A stretch of DNA of 36,890 nucleotides from Alphaproteobacteria bacterium CG_4_10_14_0_8_um_filter_53_9. Lineage in GTDB: Bacteria; Pseudomonadota; Alphaproteobacteria; UBA2136; UBA6156. The DNA is taken from assembly GCA_002791805.1 (NCBI GenBank), contig PFND01000004.1:1-36890 (forward strand). The letters are read 5' to 3'. The notes below the pieces were generated by a model. It searched no databases and was not told where the DNA came from. It saw nothing but the letters and a program-made list of their open reading frames with translations. Of the stretch, positions 7,311-15,887 are shown piece after piece. How positions within the stretch are numbered: position 1 is the first letter of the stretch; each line of letters begins with the position of its first letter. The position numbers and the translations under genes are program-made.

Positions 7311-8822
7311 ATGAGTACCCGTCAAGAAACAAAAGTTGGATTGCTTGTTATTGCAGCTCTTGCCGGGCTTGGCTTTTTGAGCATAAAGAGCGGAACTTTT
7401 GGAACCTCCCTTTCTTCTGCAGGCCGTGAGATTGCCACGACTTTTTCTGATATTGAAGGTATTAGCGTGGGCAGCCCCGTGAAAATGGCCGGTGTGGTTG
7501 TGGGTGAAGTGACTGACCTTAAACTTTTGCCCGATGGACGTGCCAAACTTGAGCTTGCCATACGCAGCGATGTTCCCCTGCCTGCGGATGTGGCGGCACA
7601 AATTACCACCAGCGGCCTTATTGGCGAGCGCTTTGTGGCGCTTGTGCCCGGCCCCCAAGGTATGACCGGCGAAGCCCCTGCCCTTGCGGCTGATGCGGCC
7701 AGTATCCCCAGCCTGGGCGGCGGTGGCAGCGGTGCCGGAGACATGGCAGGAAACTTTGGAGCTGTGAGCGAAGATTTGCAGGCCATTACATCTACCCTGC
7801 GCAAAGTGCTTGGCAATGAAGGCAATGCCGAGAAAATTCAGACCATTATTGATGGCCTCTCCACCTTCTCTGCCGGGCTTTCTACCGATGGTGACGATGT
7901 GATTTCTAACCTGAAAGAGGCAAGTGAATCTCTCAAAACGATTCTCTCCGGCAATGAAAAAGATGCCCAGGCGATGATTGGCAACTTTGGTAAAATGGCT
8001 GCCAACATGGCCCGTATTACCGACCGCCTTGAACGCGGTGAAGGCCCCCTTGGCCAAATGCTGATGGGTGATGCCAATGGTGGCAACAGCATGCTTGCCG
8101 ACCTGAGCGCCAGCGCCAAAGATTTAAAAGAAGTTATGGCCAAAATTAACAGCGGCGAAGGCACCCTTGGCAAGCTTGTGAACGACCCGCAAACGGCCGA
8201 AAAGCTTGACCACGCCCTTGATACCTTTAGCCAGGTGAGCGACCGTGTTGAACAGCTGCGCACCGAAGTGGCCTTTGAAGGTTACGGCCTGACCAATGAA
8301 GACGGTGTGGGCAAAGGAACGGCCATGTTGACCCTTCAACCCCGCCCCACGCGCTTTTATGTGCTGGGTGTGACCTCTGACGGTTTCTCGGGCAAAGCCA
8401 ACGACAATGGCGACCGCAACAACCCTTACTTTGCCGGCGAATTTGGCAAAGAAGCCAAATATACGGCCCAGTTTGGCCATGTTTACCAAGATGTGATGGG
8501 CAGCGGACAGGATGTGGCGGTGCGGATTGGTCTTAAAGATTCTACCGGTGGGGTGGGTGTTGATACCGCTGTACCTTTGGGACGCACGGATAAAGATGTA
8601 CGCCTGAGTGCCGACCTTTACGACTTTGCCGGCACCAACACCCCCAACAGCAACAGCCCGCACCTTGACCTGAAAGCCCGTGTGGATGTGATTGGTAACA
8701 CCGTTTACGGTATGGCCGGTTACGACAATGTGCTCAACAGCAATTACGGCAGCCCGTTTGTGGGTGTGGGGATGCGCTTCCAGGATGATGACCTCAAGTA
8801 TATTCTGGGACAGGCCCTTTAG
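7311..8822 (+). CDS. mlaD: MCE-domain protein MlaD, with long helical and beta-rich C-terminal extension
   Basis: 503 residues, far longer than the about 180 of E. coli MlaD. It starts with a short cytoplasmic end and one membrane anchor (VGLLVIAALAGLGFLSI), then the single MCE domain (about residues 38-115: IEGISVGSPVKMAGVVVGEVTDL and SGLIGERFVALVPG). A glycine linker follows, then about 200 residues of helices (ISNLKEASESLKTILSG, GEGTLGKLVNDPQTAEKLD) and a C-terminal beta-rich region (TRFYVLGVTSDGF to VGVGMRFQDDDLKYILGQAL) that looks like an outer-membrane strand domain. The architecture could bridge the periplasm. Comparable long MlaD-like proteins exist in other proteobacteria; the exact function of the last domain is inference. 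Confidence 0.92.
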   Translation: MSTRQETKVGLLVIAALAGLGFLSIKSGTFGTSLSSAGREIATTFSDIEGISVGSPVKMAGVVVGEVTDLKLLPDGRAKLELAIRSDVPLPADVAAQITTSGLIGERFVALVPGPQGMTGEAPALAADAASIPSLGGGGSGAGDMAGNFGAVSEDLQAITSTLRKVLGNEGNAEKIQTIIDGLSTFSAGLSTDGDDVISNLKEASESLKTILSGNEKDAQAMIGNFGKMAANMARITDRLERGEGPLGQMLMGDANGGNSMLADLSASAKDLKEVMAKINSGEGTLGKLVNDPQTAEKLDHALDTFSQVSDRVEQLRTEVAFEGYGLTNEDGVGKGTAMLTLQPRPTRFYVLGVTSDGFSGKANDNGDRNNPYFAGEFGKEAKYTAQFGHVYQDVMGSGQDVAVRIGLKDSTGGVGVDTAVPLGRTDKDVRLSADLYDFAGTNTPNSNSPHLDLKARVDVIGNTVYGMAGYDNVLNSNYGSPFVGVGMRFQDDDLKYILGQAL

Positions 8823-8836
8823 GCGCTTAACGACGG

Positions 8837-9427
8837 ATGAACCAGTTTAACCTGTTCGATATTGTCTTTCTCCTTATGGCGGCTTATGCCGTTTTGGGCG
8901 CCTGCTGGCGCGGGCTGGCACGCGAGGTTTTACACACGCTTGTTTTTACTGCCCTGCTGACGGGGAGCTACTTTTACCTTGCGGCACAGGCGGCGCCTGC
9001 GACACCTGAAATGGCTGCAAAAATGCTCGTTAACTACGGTTATGTTACCCTTTCTTTCTATGTTGTCTCCTGGATTATCCTCAAAATTCTGGCCCCTGTG
9101 TTTTGGGTAGACCAGCCCGCGAGTATCCGTGAGCGTTTTTGGAGCGGAAGTTTGGCCCTTGTGAAGATTGTGGCGGCGGGCCTTGCCCTTAACTTATGGT
9201 ACGCCATGCACACATCAGAAGGCCACCCCCTGCGCCTGAACATGCTGCCTGATACTTTACGGGGCTCTGTTGTGGTTCAACTTTCAGATACGACGACTCA
9301 GGAACTTCAGGTTTGGTTTGACCAGAAAACGGCGCCCCCCATTACGCCCCCTTTAACCGTGGAAGAACAGGCGCTAAGAGACCAACAACAAACGCCCGAA
9401 CCCTACCGCCCCGCGATGGCTGAATAA
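8837..9427 (+). CDS. CvpA family inner-membrane protein
   Basis: 196 residues with four hydrophobic segments in the first 130. The start NQFNLFDIVFLLMAAYAVLGACWRGLAREVLHTLVF follows the CvpA (colicin V production) pattern, D...l.....l.G..RG..rE.l. CvpA proteins are needed for colicin V production in E. coli and for envelope stress resistance in others; their exact role is unclear. The C-terminal 60 residues are hydrophilic and proline-rich. The gene lies 14 bases after mlaD and probably shares its transcript. The call rests mainly on the N-terminus. Confidence 0.7.
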   Translation: MNQFNLFDIVFLLMAAYAVLGACWRGLAREVLHTLVFTALLTGSYFYLAAQAAPATPEMAAKMLVNYGYVTLSFYVVSWIILKILAPVFWVDQPASIRERFWSGSLALVKIVAAGLALNLWYAMHTSEGHPLRLNMLPDTLRGSVVVQLSDTTTQELQVWFDQKTAPPITPPLTVEEQALRDQQQTPEPYRPAMAE

Positions 9428-9429
9428 AA

Positions 9430-9460
9430 AAATAACAGGCCCAAGCCTGTTATTTCTTTT
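9430..9460. terminator. Bidirectional terminator between the mla operon and der
   Basis: AAATAACAGGC (9430-9440) pairs perfectly with GCCTGTTATTT (9445-9455) around CCAA, then TTTT on the plus strand and a run of T on the minus strand. The der stop codon lies inside the right arm. Confidence 0.9.
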
Positions 9461-10973
9461 TCCATGATGTTCTCCCTGAAAAGGGATTTTTTTGTGCCTT
9501 GAACACGACTTTGAGGGGCACATTCTCCCACCCGCAGGCACTGGCCAGCTGGTTACGGAGATAAGTTTGATACGTTAATGGCAGCTGCGCTGTGCGGTTA
9601 CCCCAAATGGCCAGCATGGGCGGGGCCGCCATGACCTGCCGGATAAACTTGAGTTTGATAACCCCACGGCTGCTGATGGGCGGCGGATTTTTGGCAAGAA
9701 GGCTTGCCAGTGCGCGGTTAAGTTTGCCTGTGCTGATGGTTTGGCGCGATTGATGATGCACCTTGATAAGACCATCCAGCAGGGTTTTTATCCCCTTCCC
9801 CTTAGGGGCACAGATGGGAATGGCGAGCGGTTGCTTGATGTGAGAAACCCGACGGGCGAGCTGGAAATTTGTCTCCTCCAGACAACCCTCTTTATCTTCC
9901 ACCAGATCCCACTTTGTAAGGGCGACGATAATTGTTTTGTTCTGGTTGAGGATAGTGGCGGCGATTTTCGTATCCTGCTCATCAAACAACTGCCATTTTC
10001 CGGCGCCGATGCTGAAGGGGGCGGCATCCACCAGCAAAAGCACCACATCTGCTTTTTCTATGCTTTCCAGCGTTTGGCCGACGGTTTTTTCTTCCAGCTC
10101 TTCTGTGATTTTGGCTTTTTTGCGCAGGCCGGGTGTATCTGTAAGGATAATTTCTTGATCTCTATAGAAAAAACGATGAGTGACGGCATCCCGTGTGAGG
10201 CCTGAAAGCGGGCCTGTCATCATCGCATCATCTCTTAAGAGCGTATTGGTGAGGGTAGATTTGCCTGTGTTGGGGCGGCCGACGATGGCAAGGCGCAAGG
10301 GCGCGGGCGGCAGAGGGGCGAGTTCTGGCGCGTCTTCATCAATCTCTATGTCATCCGGTGAGAGGGCGGAGGCCTCGGTGATCTCTTCGTCTTCTATCTC
10401 GGGCTTCGGCTCTTCGGGGGCCTCTGGCGCGAGGGGGCAATATTGTGCCAGCGCATCTTCTAGCGCGGACATGCCCATACGGTGCTCTGCCGACAGCACA
10501 ATCGGATCTCCGAACCCGAGAGACTGCGTGGCGGGGATGTGATCCTCTGCCACCGACATATCGGCCTTGGTAATAATAGGAATAATGATTTTGCCCATTT
10601 TGCGCAGGCTGGCTGCCAGTTCTTCATCTGACGGGAGCGGGCCGCTGGCGCCGTCGATCACAAACAGCAGAATATCCGCCTTTTTGGCGGCTCTGATGGC
10701 TTTTTCCGTGAGATCCGCCGGTTTAACATCTGACTGTTTTTTATGAATAGCCTGGATGCGTTCCTTCGTGTGGGGGGTGGTTTCTACTCCTGCGGTATCT
10801 AACAAATTGAACACCAGCCTGCCTAATGCGGCGGGGGCGAGGCGGGCATCGCGCGTTGTTCCCGGGGCATTATGCACCACGGCCCTGCCCTCACGGCTCA
10901 TGACATTGAACAGCGTGCTTTTACCTACATTGGGGCGACCAATGAGGGCGAGGGTGGGCAGAGTTGGTTTCAT
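9450..10973 (-). CDS. der: Ribosome biogenesis GTPase Der (EngA)
   Basis: 507 residues from the ATG at 10973 (MKPTLPTLALIGRPNVGKST); the track start is a GTG nine codons earlier with only a weak ribosome site, so the choice is open. Der assists 50S subunit assembly. Two G domains are seen: G1 GRPNVGKST and GRPNTGKST, G3 LLDTAGVE and LTDTPGLR, G4 ITKAD and LTKWD, followed by the KH-like C-terminal domain ending SGRTSWKKK. The acidic linker between the domains (EAPEEPKPEIEDEEITEAS...) is long, which explains the size above the usual 440-490. It stands apart from the yqgE-rnhA pair by about 108 bases. Confidence 0.95.
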   Translation of the reverse strand: MKPTLPTLALIGRPNVGKSTLFNVMSREGRAVVHNAPGTTRDARLAPAALGRLVFNLLDTAGVETTPHTKERIQAIHKKQSDVKPADLTEKAIRAAKKADILLFVIDGASGPLPSDEELAASLRKMGKIIIPIITKADMSVAEDHIPATQSLGFGDPIVLSAEHRMGMSALEDALAQYCPLAPEAPEEPKPEIEDEEITEASALSPDDIEIDEDAPELAPLPPAPLRLAIVGRPNTGKSTLTNTLLRDDAMMTGPLSGLTRDAVTHRFFYRDQEIILTDTPGLRKKAKITEELEEKTVGQTLESIEKADVVLLLVDAAPFSIGAGKWQLFDEQDTKIAATILNQNKTIIVALTKWDLVEDKEGCLEETNFQLARRVSHIKQPLAIPICAPKGKGIKTLLDGLIKVHHQSRQTISTGKLNRALASLLAKNPPPISSRGVIKLKFIRQVMAAPPMLAIWGNRTAQLPLTYQTYLRNQLASACGWENVPLKVVFKAQKNPFSGRTSWKKK

Positions 10974-11081
10974 TGCTTTGGTATGTAGTCCACCTGCCAC
11001 TTTTCCGCAAGGTTTAAGGGGCTTATCTTATTGAATGTTAGGACGTACGGGCGCTGACGTTTTTATGGCGAGGCGCACCGT

Positions 11082-11684
11082 TTAGGCGCGGGCGGTGATA
11101 TCTGTATGAAAGTTGAGGGCGGTGAGGCCAAGTTTTTGCGTGGCGGCGTTATAGCGTTTCTCTAACGCGACATCGAATAAAATGCCTTCATCCCCCGGGA
11201 GAAGGAGCCAGCCGTTGCCGTGAAGCTCTTCCTCCAGCTGGCCTGCCGCCCAGCCTGCATAGCCCAAACAAAAGTTGAGTGCGCGCGGGCCGCGGCCGTG
11301 GGCAATATCTGTCACAATTTCGGCCGAGGCAGAAAGTGAAATGTTGCTGGCGACGCTTACCGTAGTGGGAAGGGCGTAATCTCCTGTATGAAGGACAAAG
11401 CCCCGCGTGTGCTCTACCGGGCCGCCACGGATAATCTCTGGCGCGCCAAAGCGTGCGGCCATCATCTCTTCTATCCCCATGCTTTTGGCGATTTCTCCAA
11501 ACGTGATTTTTTTGAGCGGCTGGTTGACGATGACACCCATGCTGCCTTCGTCTCCGTGACTGACAAGGTAGATGAGCGCACGCTCGAACGGGGTGCCGTT
11601 AAGCTCGGCACTGGCCAGCAACATTTGACCCCGAAGAGTTGTGCTGGCCGCATTTTGCGTTTGGAAAAGGAGTTTGTCTGGCAT
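11082..11684 (-). CDS. YqgE/AlgH family protein (UPF0301)
   Basis: 200 residues. Seen: LRGQMLLASAELNGTPFERALIYLVSHGDEGSMGVIVNQP at the start, IIRGGPVEHTRGFVLH in the middle, and LNFCLGYAGWAAGQLEEEL, all hallmark segments of the YqgE/AlgH fold. AlgH was named as a transcriptional regulator of alginate in Pseudomonas, but the biochemical role of the family is not settled; no DNA-binding motif is visible here. The start at 11684 lies 11 bases after the rnhA stop, so the pair is one operon. It is probably cytoplasmic. Confidence 0.93.
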   Translation of the reverse strand: MPDKLLFQTQNAASTTLRGQMLLASAELNGTPFERALIYLVSHGDEGSMGVIVNQPLKKITFGEIAKSMGIEEMMAARFGAPEIIRGGPVEHTRGFVLHTGDYALPTTVSVASNISLSASAEIVTDIAHGRGPRALNFCLGYAGWAAGQLEEELHGNGWLLLPGDEGILFDVALEKRYNAATQKLGLTALNFHTDITARA

Positions 11685-11695
11685 CTTTTTTTACC

Positions 11696-12148
11696 TTAGC
11701 GCGGGATGGCGGCGACGGCAAGTTCATCTACCAGTTCATTTTCCGGATGGCCTGCGTGGCCTTTGACCCAGTGCCATTTTACCTGATGGGGGGCGGCGGC
11801 GGCGATGAGGTTTTCCCAGTATTCCCTGTTCTCTACGGGTTTATTCTGGCTGTTTTTCCAGCCTTTTCTTATCCAGCCCTTCACCCATTCTGTCATGCCT
11901 TTTTGGACATATTGGCTGTCTGTATAGATATCCGCCTTGCAGGGTTCCTTTAATGCCTTGAGAGCTTCGGCCGGAGAGGTCAGCTCCATACGGTTGTTGG
12001 TGGTGTGCTTAACACCTCCGCTGCCTTGCTTTTGGTGATCGTTCCACACGATGAGATAGGCCCAGCCGCCCGGGCCCGGGTTGCCTGAACAGGCACCGTC
12101 TGTATAAATCTTCACGTGCGGGAGCGCTTGTTTTTCGTCACTTTTCAT
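11696..12148 (-). CDS. rnhA: Ribonuclease HI
   Basis: 150 residues. It cuts the RNA strand of RNA-DNA hybrids, for example Okazaki primers and R-loops. Catalytic acidic residues are in place: Asp in [15 protein letters not shown], Glu in [13 protein letters not shown], Asp in DIYTDSQYV and Asp in ENELVDELA; the handle region [20 protein letters not shown] and the catalytic-loop histidine in KGHAGHPEN are also present. The start at 12148 lacks a strong ribosome site; a TAGTGT box seven bases upstream suggests a leaderless message. It is divergent from rlmE (46 bases between) and followed by yqgE. Confidence 0.96.
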   Translation of the reverse strand: MKSDEKQALPHVKIYTDGACSGNPGPGGWAYLIVWNDHQKQGSGGVKHTTNNRMELTSPAEALKALKEPCKADIYTDSQYVQKGMTEWVKGWIRKGWKNSQNKPVENREYWENLIAAAAPHQVKWHWVKGHAGHPENELVDELAVAAIPR

Positions 12149-12155
12149 GAAGCAG

Positions 12156-12188
12156 ACACTAGCCTAATTTCTACGGGTGGGCTAGGGT
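12156..12188. promoter_or_regulatory. Divergent -10-like boxes for rnhA and rlmE
   Basis: The 46-base gap holds TAGTGT for rnhA (minus, 12156-12161, seven bases before its ATG) and TAGGGT for rlmE (plus, 12183-12188, six bases before its ATG). A short inverted repeat (CTAGCC and GGCTAG) spans the same stretch. Neither gene has a ribosome site, so both messages may be leaderless. -35 boxes are poor. Confidence 0.4.
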
Positions 12189-12194
12189 GGCGCT

Positions 12195-12902
12195 ATGGCT
12201 CGACTGGTGCAAAAAATGGCGAAAAAAGAACGTGGTGATGACCGCGTGACCAAAGCGACGAGCAAACACCTCTCCAAATCATCCCGCGCGTACCTGAACC
12301 GCCAGTTTAATGACCCGTATGTTCTGCGCGCTAAAGAAGAAGGCTACCGCAGCAGAGCGGCTTTTAAGCTTTTGGAAATTCAGGAAAAATATCATGTTTT
12401 AGACGACGTTGACGTGGTGGTTGACCTTGGGTGTGCGCCTGGAAGCTGGTGTCAGGTGGTGCAGAGTATCCGCCCGAAGGTGAAGATTATCGGGATGGAT
12501 TTGCTGGAAACCGACCCGCTGGAAGGATGCGTTTTTTTACAAAACGACTTCTCTTCTGATGAGGGGCTTGATGAACTTATGGCCCACTTGCCCAAGGATA
12601 CTGCCATTGACGTGGTGATGAGCGACCTTGCTGCCAACACCATGGGACACCGCGAGACGGATGGCCTGCGCACCCAGGCTTTGGTGGAGCTGGCTGCTAT
12701 TTTTGCCCGCGAAAACCTGAAGATTGGCGGCCACTTTGTGACCAAGATGTTTATGCATGGCGGTGAAAAGGCCTTTGCTTTAGACTTGCAAAAAGTATTT
12801 GAGAAAGTGCACTTTTTAAAGCCCTCCAGCAGCAGAAAAGACAGCCGAGAGATTTTTCTGGTGGCCAAAGGATATTTGGGTGAAGCGAAAAAAGGACGAT
12901 AG
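12195..12902 (+). CDS. rlmE: 23S rRNA (uridine-2'-O-)-methyltransferase RlmE (FtsJ/RrmJ)
   Basis: 235 residues. It methylates U2552 of 23S rRNA in late 50S assembly using SAM. Seen: RSRAAFKLLEIQEKY with the first catalytic lysine, motif I VVDLGCAPGSWCQV, the catalytic aspartate in VVMSDLAANTMGH, the second lysine in GGHFVTKMF, and the glutamate in SREIFLVAKGY, giving the complete K-D-K-E tetrad. The basic N-terminus (KKERGDDRVTKATSKHLSKSS) is a little longer than in E. coli. The start at 12195 is six bases after a TAGGGT box. The ABC ATPase gene follows directly. Confidence 0.95.
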   Translation: MARLVQKMAKKERGDDRVTKATSKHLSKSSRAYLNRQFNDPYVLRAKEEGYRSRAAFKLLEIQEKYHVLDDVDVVVDLGCAPGSWCQVVQSIRPKVKIIGMDLLETDPLEGCVFLQNDFSSDEGLDELMAHLPKDTAIDVVMSDLAANTMGHRETDGLRTQALVELAAIFARENLKIGGHFVTKMFMHGGEKAFALDLQKVFEKVHFLKPSSSRKDSREIFLVAKGYLGEAKKGR

Positions 12903-12903
12903 C

Positions 12904-14643
12904 ATGGCGCTTTTGGATGTTCGGAACCTTAATATTTACACCAGCGATAACAAACATCTAGTTAAAGACGTTTCCTTTTTTGTTGAAGAAGGTGAGTGCC
13001 TTGCGGTGGTGGGTGAAAGTGGCAGCGGCAAGACATTGACGGCGCTTTCTCTTATGAATTTACTGGGTGAGGGGCTGCGGGTAGGCGGCGGGGACAAGGC
13101 GGACAAACCTGGGGTACGCCACGAACAAAAAGAGAGCAAGCGCCAGGCAGGAGACGGGCATGCGGCGGGGGGAGACGCCTCTGTTTACTTTAACGGCACC
13201 GAAATTTTAGGTTTGGAGGGTGCTGCGATGCGTCGTTTGCGCGGGAAGGACATGGCCATGATCTTTCAGGAGCCTGCCACCGCCCTTAACCCTGTGATGC
13301 GGTGCGGCGCGCAAGTGGCCGAAGTTTTCACCATTCATACCCGACTGGGGCGCGCCGAGATAAAACGCCGTGTGCTGGCCCTGTTTGAACGCGTGAAGCT
13401 GCCCGACCCTGCCCGTGTGTGGAAAGCCTACCCTCACGAACTGAGCGGTGGCCAGCGCCAGCGCGTGATGATTGCCATGGCCCTTGCCCTGAAACCCAAG
13501 CTTTTGATTGCCGACGAACCCACCACCGCGCTGGATGTGACCGTGCAGGCCGAGATTTTAGACCTTGTGCGTGAGATACGCACCGAAATGGGTATGGCCA
13601 TGCTGTGGATTACCCATGATTTTGGCGTGGTGCGCGCCCTTGCCGACCGTGTGATGGTGATGGAGCACGGTGTGGTGCGTGAGACGGGAGCTGTGGCCGA
13701 TGTTTTAGCCCACCCGAAAGATGCTTATACCAAACGATTGCTGAGTGCGACGCTGGAGCTTAAACCCGTGGAAGCCAAAGCCGCGATCACGGCGCCTCTG
13801 CACGAGACCGTTCTCTCTGCCGAAAACCTGAGTTTGTTTTACGAGAAAAAAGGCGGAATTTTAGGCTTTAAAGCCCAGCCTGTGTGGGCGCTTCATGATG
13901 TCTCTCTCACCCTTGGGCGGGGCGAAATTTTAGGTGTGGTGGGCGAAAGTGGCAGCGGCAAGAGCACGCTGGCGCGGGTGCTGACGCGGCTTTCTCGGCC
14001 GACAAAACCGATGGGCGGCCATGCGGTGCCCTCTCCCCATGTAGTGATTTTAGGGCGTGAGATTTTAGACCTTAAAGGCCGTGAGTTACGGGCTGCACGG
14101 CGCGGCATGCAAATGGTCTTTCAGGACCCATCTGCCAGCCTTAACCCCAAAATGACTATTTTTGACAGCATTGCCGAGGGTGTGCGGGCGTGGGCGCCGC
14201 GGGGCCGTGCGGCGGCCCTGCCCGACGGTTTACCTACAAGTAAAGATGCCTTAAGGGCTTATGTGGAAGGCCTGCTGGCCGAAGTAGGCTTGCCGGCCGA
14301 TGTTACCCACCGCCTGCCCAGCCAGCTGAGTGGGGGGCAAAAACAACGCGTGGCCATTGCACGAGCGTTGGCGCTGAAGCCCGAAATTCTGGTTTGTGAT
14401 GAGGCTGTGAGTGCGTTGGATGTCTCCGTTCAATCTCAGATTTTGGCCCTGCTTAAGAAACTGCAAACTGAACGCGGGCTTTCTATGATTTTTATTACCC
14501 ATGACTTGCGCGTGGTCTCTCATCTCTGTGACCGCGTTTTGGTGATGCAAAACGGAAGTGTGGTGGAAACAGGCCCTGTCGCTTCTGTTTTGGGCGCCCC
14601 GAGGGAGGCTTATACACAGCGACTTGTAAGCGCTGTTGTATGA
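12904..14643 (+). CDS. Peptide-type ABC transporter ATP-binding protein with two fused ATPase domains (YejF/GsiA-like)
   Basis: 579 residues from the ATG at 12904, preceded by AAAGGA; the track GTG at 12880 overlaps rlmE. It holds two complete ATPase domains of the oligopeptide/dipeptide class: Walker [13 protein letters not shown] and [14 protein letters not shown], signatures [15 protein letters not shown] and [15 protein letters not shown], Walker [14 protein letters not shown] and [13 protein letters not shown]. Such fusions energise importers of peptides, microcin C (YejABEF) or glutathione. No permease or binding-protein gene lies in the window, so the partner is encoded elsewhere. A 35-residue hydrophilic insert ([10 protein letters not shown]...) interrupts the first domain. 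Its stop overlaps the start of fluC. Confidence 0.9.
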   Translation: MALLDVRNLNIYTSDNKHLVKDVSFFVEEGECLAVVGESGSGKTLTALSLMNLLGEGLRVGGGDKADKPGVRHEQKESKRQAGDGHAAGGDASVYFNGTEILGLEGAAMRRLRGKDMAMIFQEPATALNPVMRCGAQVAEVFTIHTRLGRAEIKRRVLALFERVKLPDPARVWKAYPHELSGGQRQRVMIAMALALKPKLLIADEPTTALDVTVQAEILDLVREIRTEMGMAMLWITHDFGVVRALADRVMVMEHGVVRETGAVADVLAHPKDAYTKRLLSATLELKPVEAKAAITAPLHETVLSAENLSLFYEKKGGILGFKAQPVWALHDVSLTLGRGEILGVVGESGSGKSTLARVLTRLSRPTKPMGGHAVPSPHVVILGREILDLKGRELRAARRGMQMVFQDPSASLNPKMTIFDSIAEGVRAWAPRGRAAALPDGLPTSKDALRAYVEGLLAEVGLPADVTHRLPSQLSGGQKQRVAIARALALKPEILVCDEAVSALDVSVQSQILALLKKLQTERGLSMIFITHDLRVVSHLCDRVLVMQNGSVVETGPVASVLGAPREAYTQRLVSAVV

Positions 14644-15023
14644 GCGGGCTGATGATTGCCAGTATTGCTGCGGGTGGGGCTGTAGGGGCGGTTTTACGGC
14701 ATGTTTTGGGGAACTTTGTGGTGCGGTTTTGGGTGTTGTCTCCGTTTATGGGTACGCTTTTTGTGAACATTTTAGGTTGTTTTACCCTTGGGTTTTTGGT
14801 GAGCGCGCTGGCCCTGCGTTTTGACATGACACCCGAGATGCGCAGCTTTTTGGTGGTGGGGATTTTGGGCGGATTCACCACTTTTTCTGCCTTTAGCCTT
14901 GAGACGTTTGCCATGCTGGAGCGTGGAGATTATGCCCTTGCTGCTTCTTACATTGGGCTTTCTGTTTTAGGCGGCCTTTTGGCGCTGGGTTTGGGGATGT
15001 TTTTGGGTCGGTTTGTTTTTTGA
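14640..15023 (+). CDS. crcB: Fluoride channel Fluc/CrcB
   Basis: 127 residues with four membrane helices. The family forms dual-topology dimers that let fluoride leave the cell. Signature motifs: GGAVGAVLRH at the first helix, TLFVNILGCFTLGFL (pore asparagine), and GGFTTFSAFSLET (the phenylalanine/threonine filter and central sodium site). The ATG overlaps the TGA of the ABC ATPase gene and lacks its own ribosome site, so it is translationally coupled. No fluoride riboswitch is expected inside this operon, and I see none. Confidence 0.95.
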   Translation: MSGLMIASIAAGGAVGAVLRHVLGNFVVRFWVLSPFMGTLFVNILGCFTLGFLVSALALRFDMTPEMRSFLVVGILGGFTTFSAFSLETFAMLERGDYALAASYIGLSVLGGLLALGLGMFLGRFVF

Positions 15024-15096
15024 TTTTGGCTTGATTGTTTCAGGGTTTAAGCGTATACATTTTTACACGAAACGCATGTCTAAAAGGAGATTTATC

Positions 15097-15600
15097 ATGC
15101 GCGCTGGAACACGTTTTCTTTTTACGCTTGGGCTTTTCTTCTCCCTGATGGGAGGGGCCCATGCCGACAACTGGGCGGGAAATGCCGTTAAATCCCGCGC
15201 GCTGTGCGGGCAGCACCCCGTGGACAAGGAGGCCTGTGTCCTTCTGGATACGAGCTGGGGCTTGATTAAGCCCTTTACAGGCATGCGGGACATTGCCGCC
15301 GAACTTTGGAATGCTGGCCAAGATGCCCGCGACCCCGAACTTCGTGACAAAGCCAAGGCGCTCTGGAACGGCTGGGCCGATGCCTTGGGTGTGGGAAGCC
15401 AGCCCCGCGGCAAGAATGCTGGCATTCTGGTGGAGTCCGCCTTTATCCGCCATGTGGAGGCTTGCTCCCCCGGAGCCTGCATGACGCCTGAGTTGAAAAG
15501 GCTTTTTTGGGCCAGCCTGCGCGTTCTGGTGAAAACCACGCCTGACAAGATGAAGCGCTGGAACGCGCTTTACTTGGCTTTGCCCGAGCCCAAGGCTTGA
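15097..15600 (+). CDS. Secreted hypothetical protein with four cysteines, 167 aa
   Basis: I do not recognise the family. The start is set at 15097, 7-8 bases after AAAAGGAG; the track ORF begins 28 codons earlier in non-coding sequence. A clear signal peptide (MRAGTRFLFTLGLFFSLMGGAHA, cut before DNW) sends it to the periplasm. The mature part is about 144 residues, helical in appearance, with two cysteine pairs (CGQHPVDKEAC and CSPGAC) that could form disulfides. It also has tryptophan-rich segments (LWNGWADALGVG, LKRLFWASLRVLV). It is monocistronic or the end of the fluC transcript, followed by a strong terminator. Confidence 0.75.
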   Translation: MRAGTRFLFTLGLFFSLMGGAHADNWAGNAVKSRALCGQHPVDKEACVLLDTSWGLIKPFTGMRDIAAELWNAGQDARDPELRDKAKALWNGWADALGVGSQPRGKNAGILVESAFIRHVEACSPGACMTPELKRLFWASLRVLVKTTPDKMKRWNALYLALPEPKA

Positions 15601-15607
15601 CCTCCCT

Positions 15608-15647
15608 CCCCCGCCCTGCTGGTTCAGCCGGGCGGGGGCCTTTTTTT
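15608..15647 (+). terminator. Rho-independent terminator
   Basis: CCCCCGCCC (15608-15616) pairs with GGGCGGGGG (15630-15638) around a 13-base loop, then CC and TTTTTTT. It ends the secreted-protein gene and may also stop ccoS transcripts from the opposite strand. Confidence 0.9.
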
Positions 15648-15649
15648 AT

Positions 15650-15787
15650 TTACTCATCTTGCAGAATACGGTTGGCGTTGCCTTCCGGATCCTCAAATTG
15701 ACCCGATTTAAGCGCCCAGAGAAAGGCCAGCAGACCCAGCAGGCCGAGGCCAAGGGCGATGGGAATAAGGAGGATGAGAATGGACAT
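15650..15787 (-). CDS. ccoS: cbb3-type cytochrome oxidase assembly protein CcoS
   Basis: 45 residues, too short for the ORF track. The minus strand reads MSILILLIPIALGLGLLGLLAFLWALKSGQFEDPEGNANRILQDE. This is the CcoS pattern: one membrane helix, then FxWALKSGQFxDxEGxxxRIL with a final acidic pair. CcoS is needed for cofactor insertion during assembly of the cbb3 oxidase, which works at low oxygen. The ribosome site is AAAGG, 6-7 bases before ATG at 15787. It is usually the last gene after ccoG/ccoH/ccoI, but here it stands alone between a terminator and a divergent regulator gene, so the oxidase genes must lie elsewhere. Confidence 0.88.
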   Translation of the reverse strand: MSILILLIPIALGLGLLGLLAFLWALKSGQFEDPEGNANRILQDE

Positions 15788-15887
15788 GTGGCCTTTAAGG
15801 TGCGGTTTTTTTTGCAGAGCTGTCAAGGTTTTTTGGCGGCTTGGGCGGGGTCAGCTTTGTTACTGAGACTCCCTATACACAGGTGTC

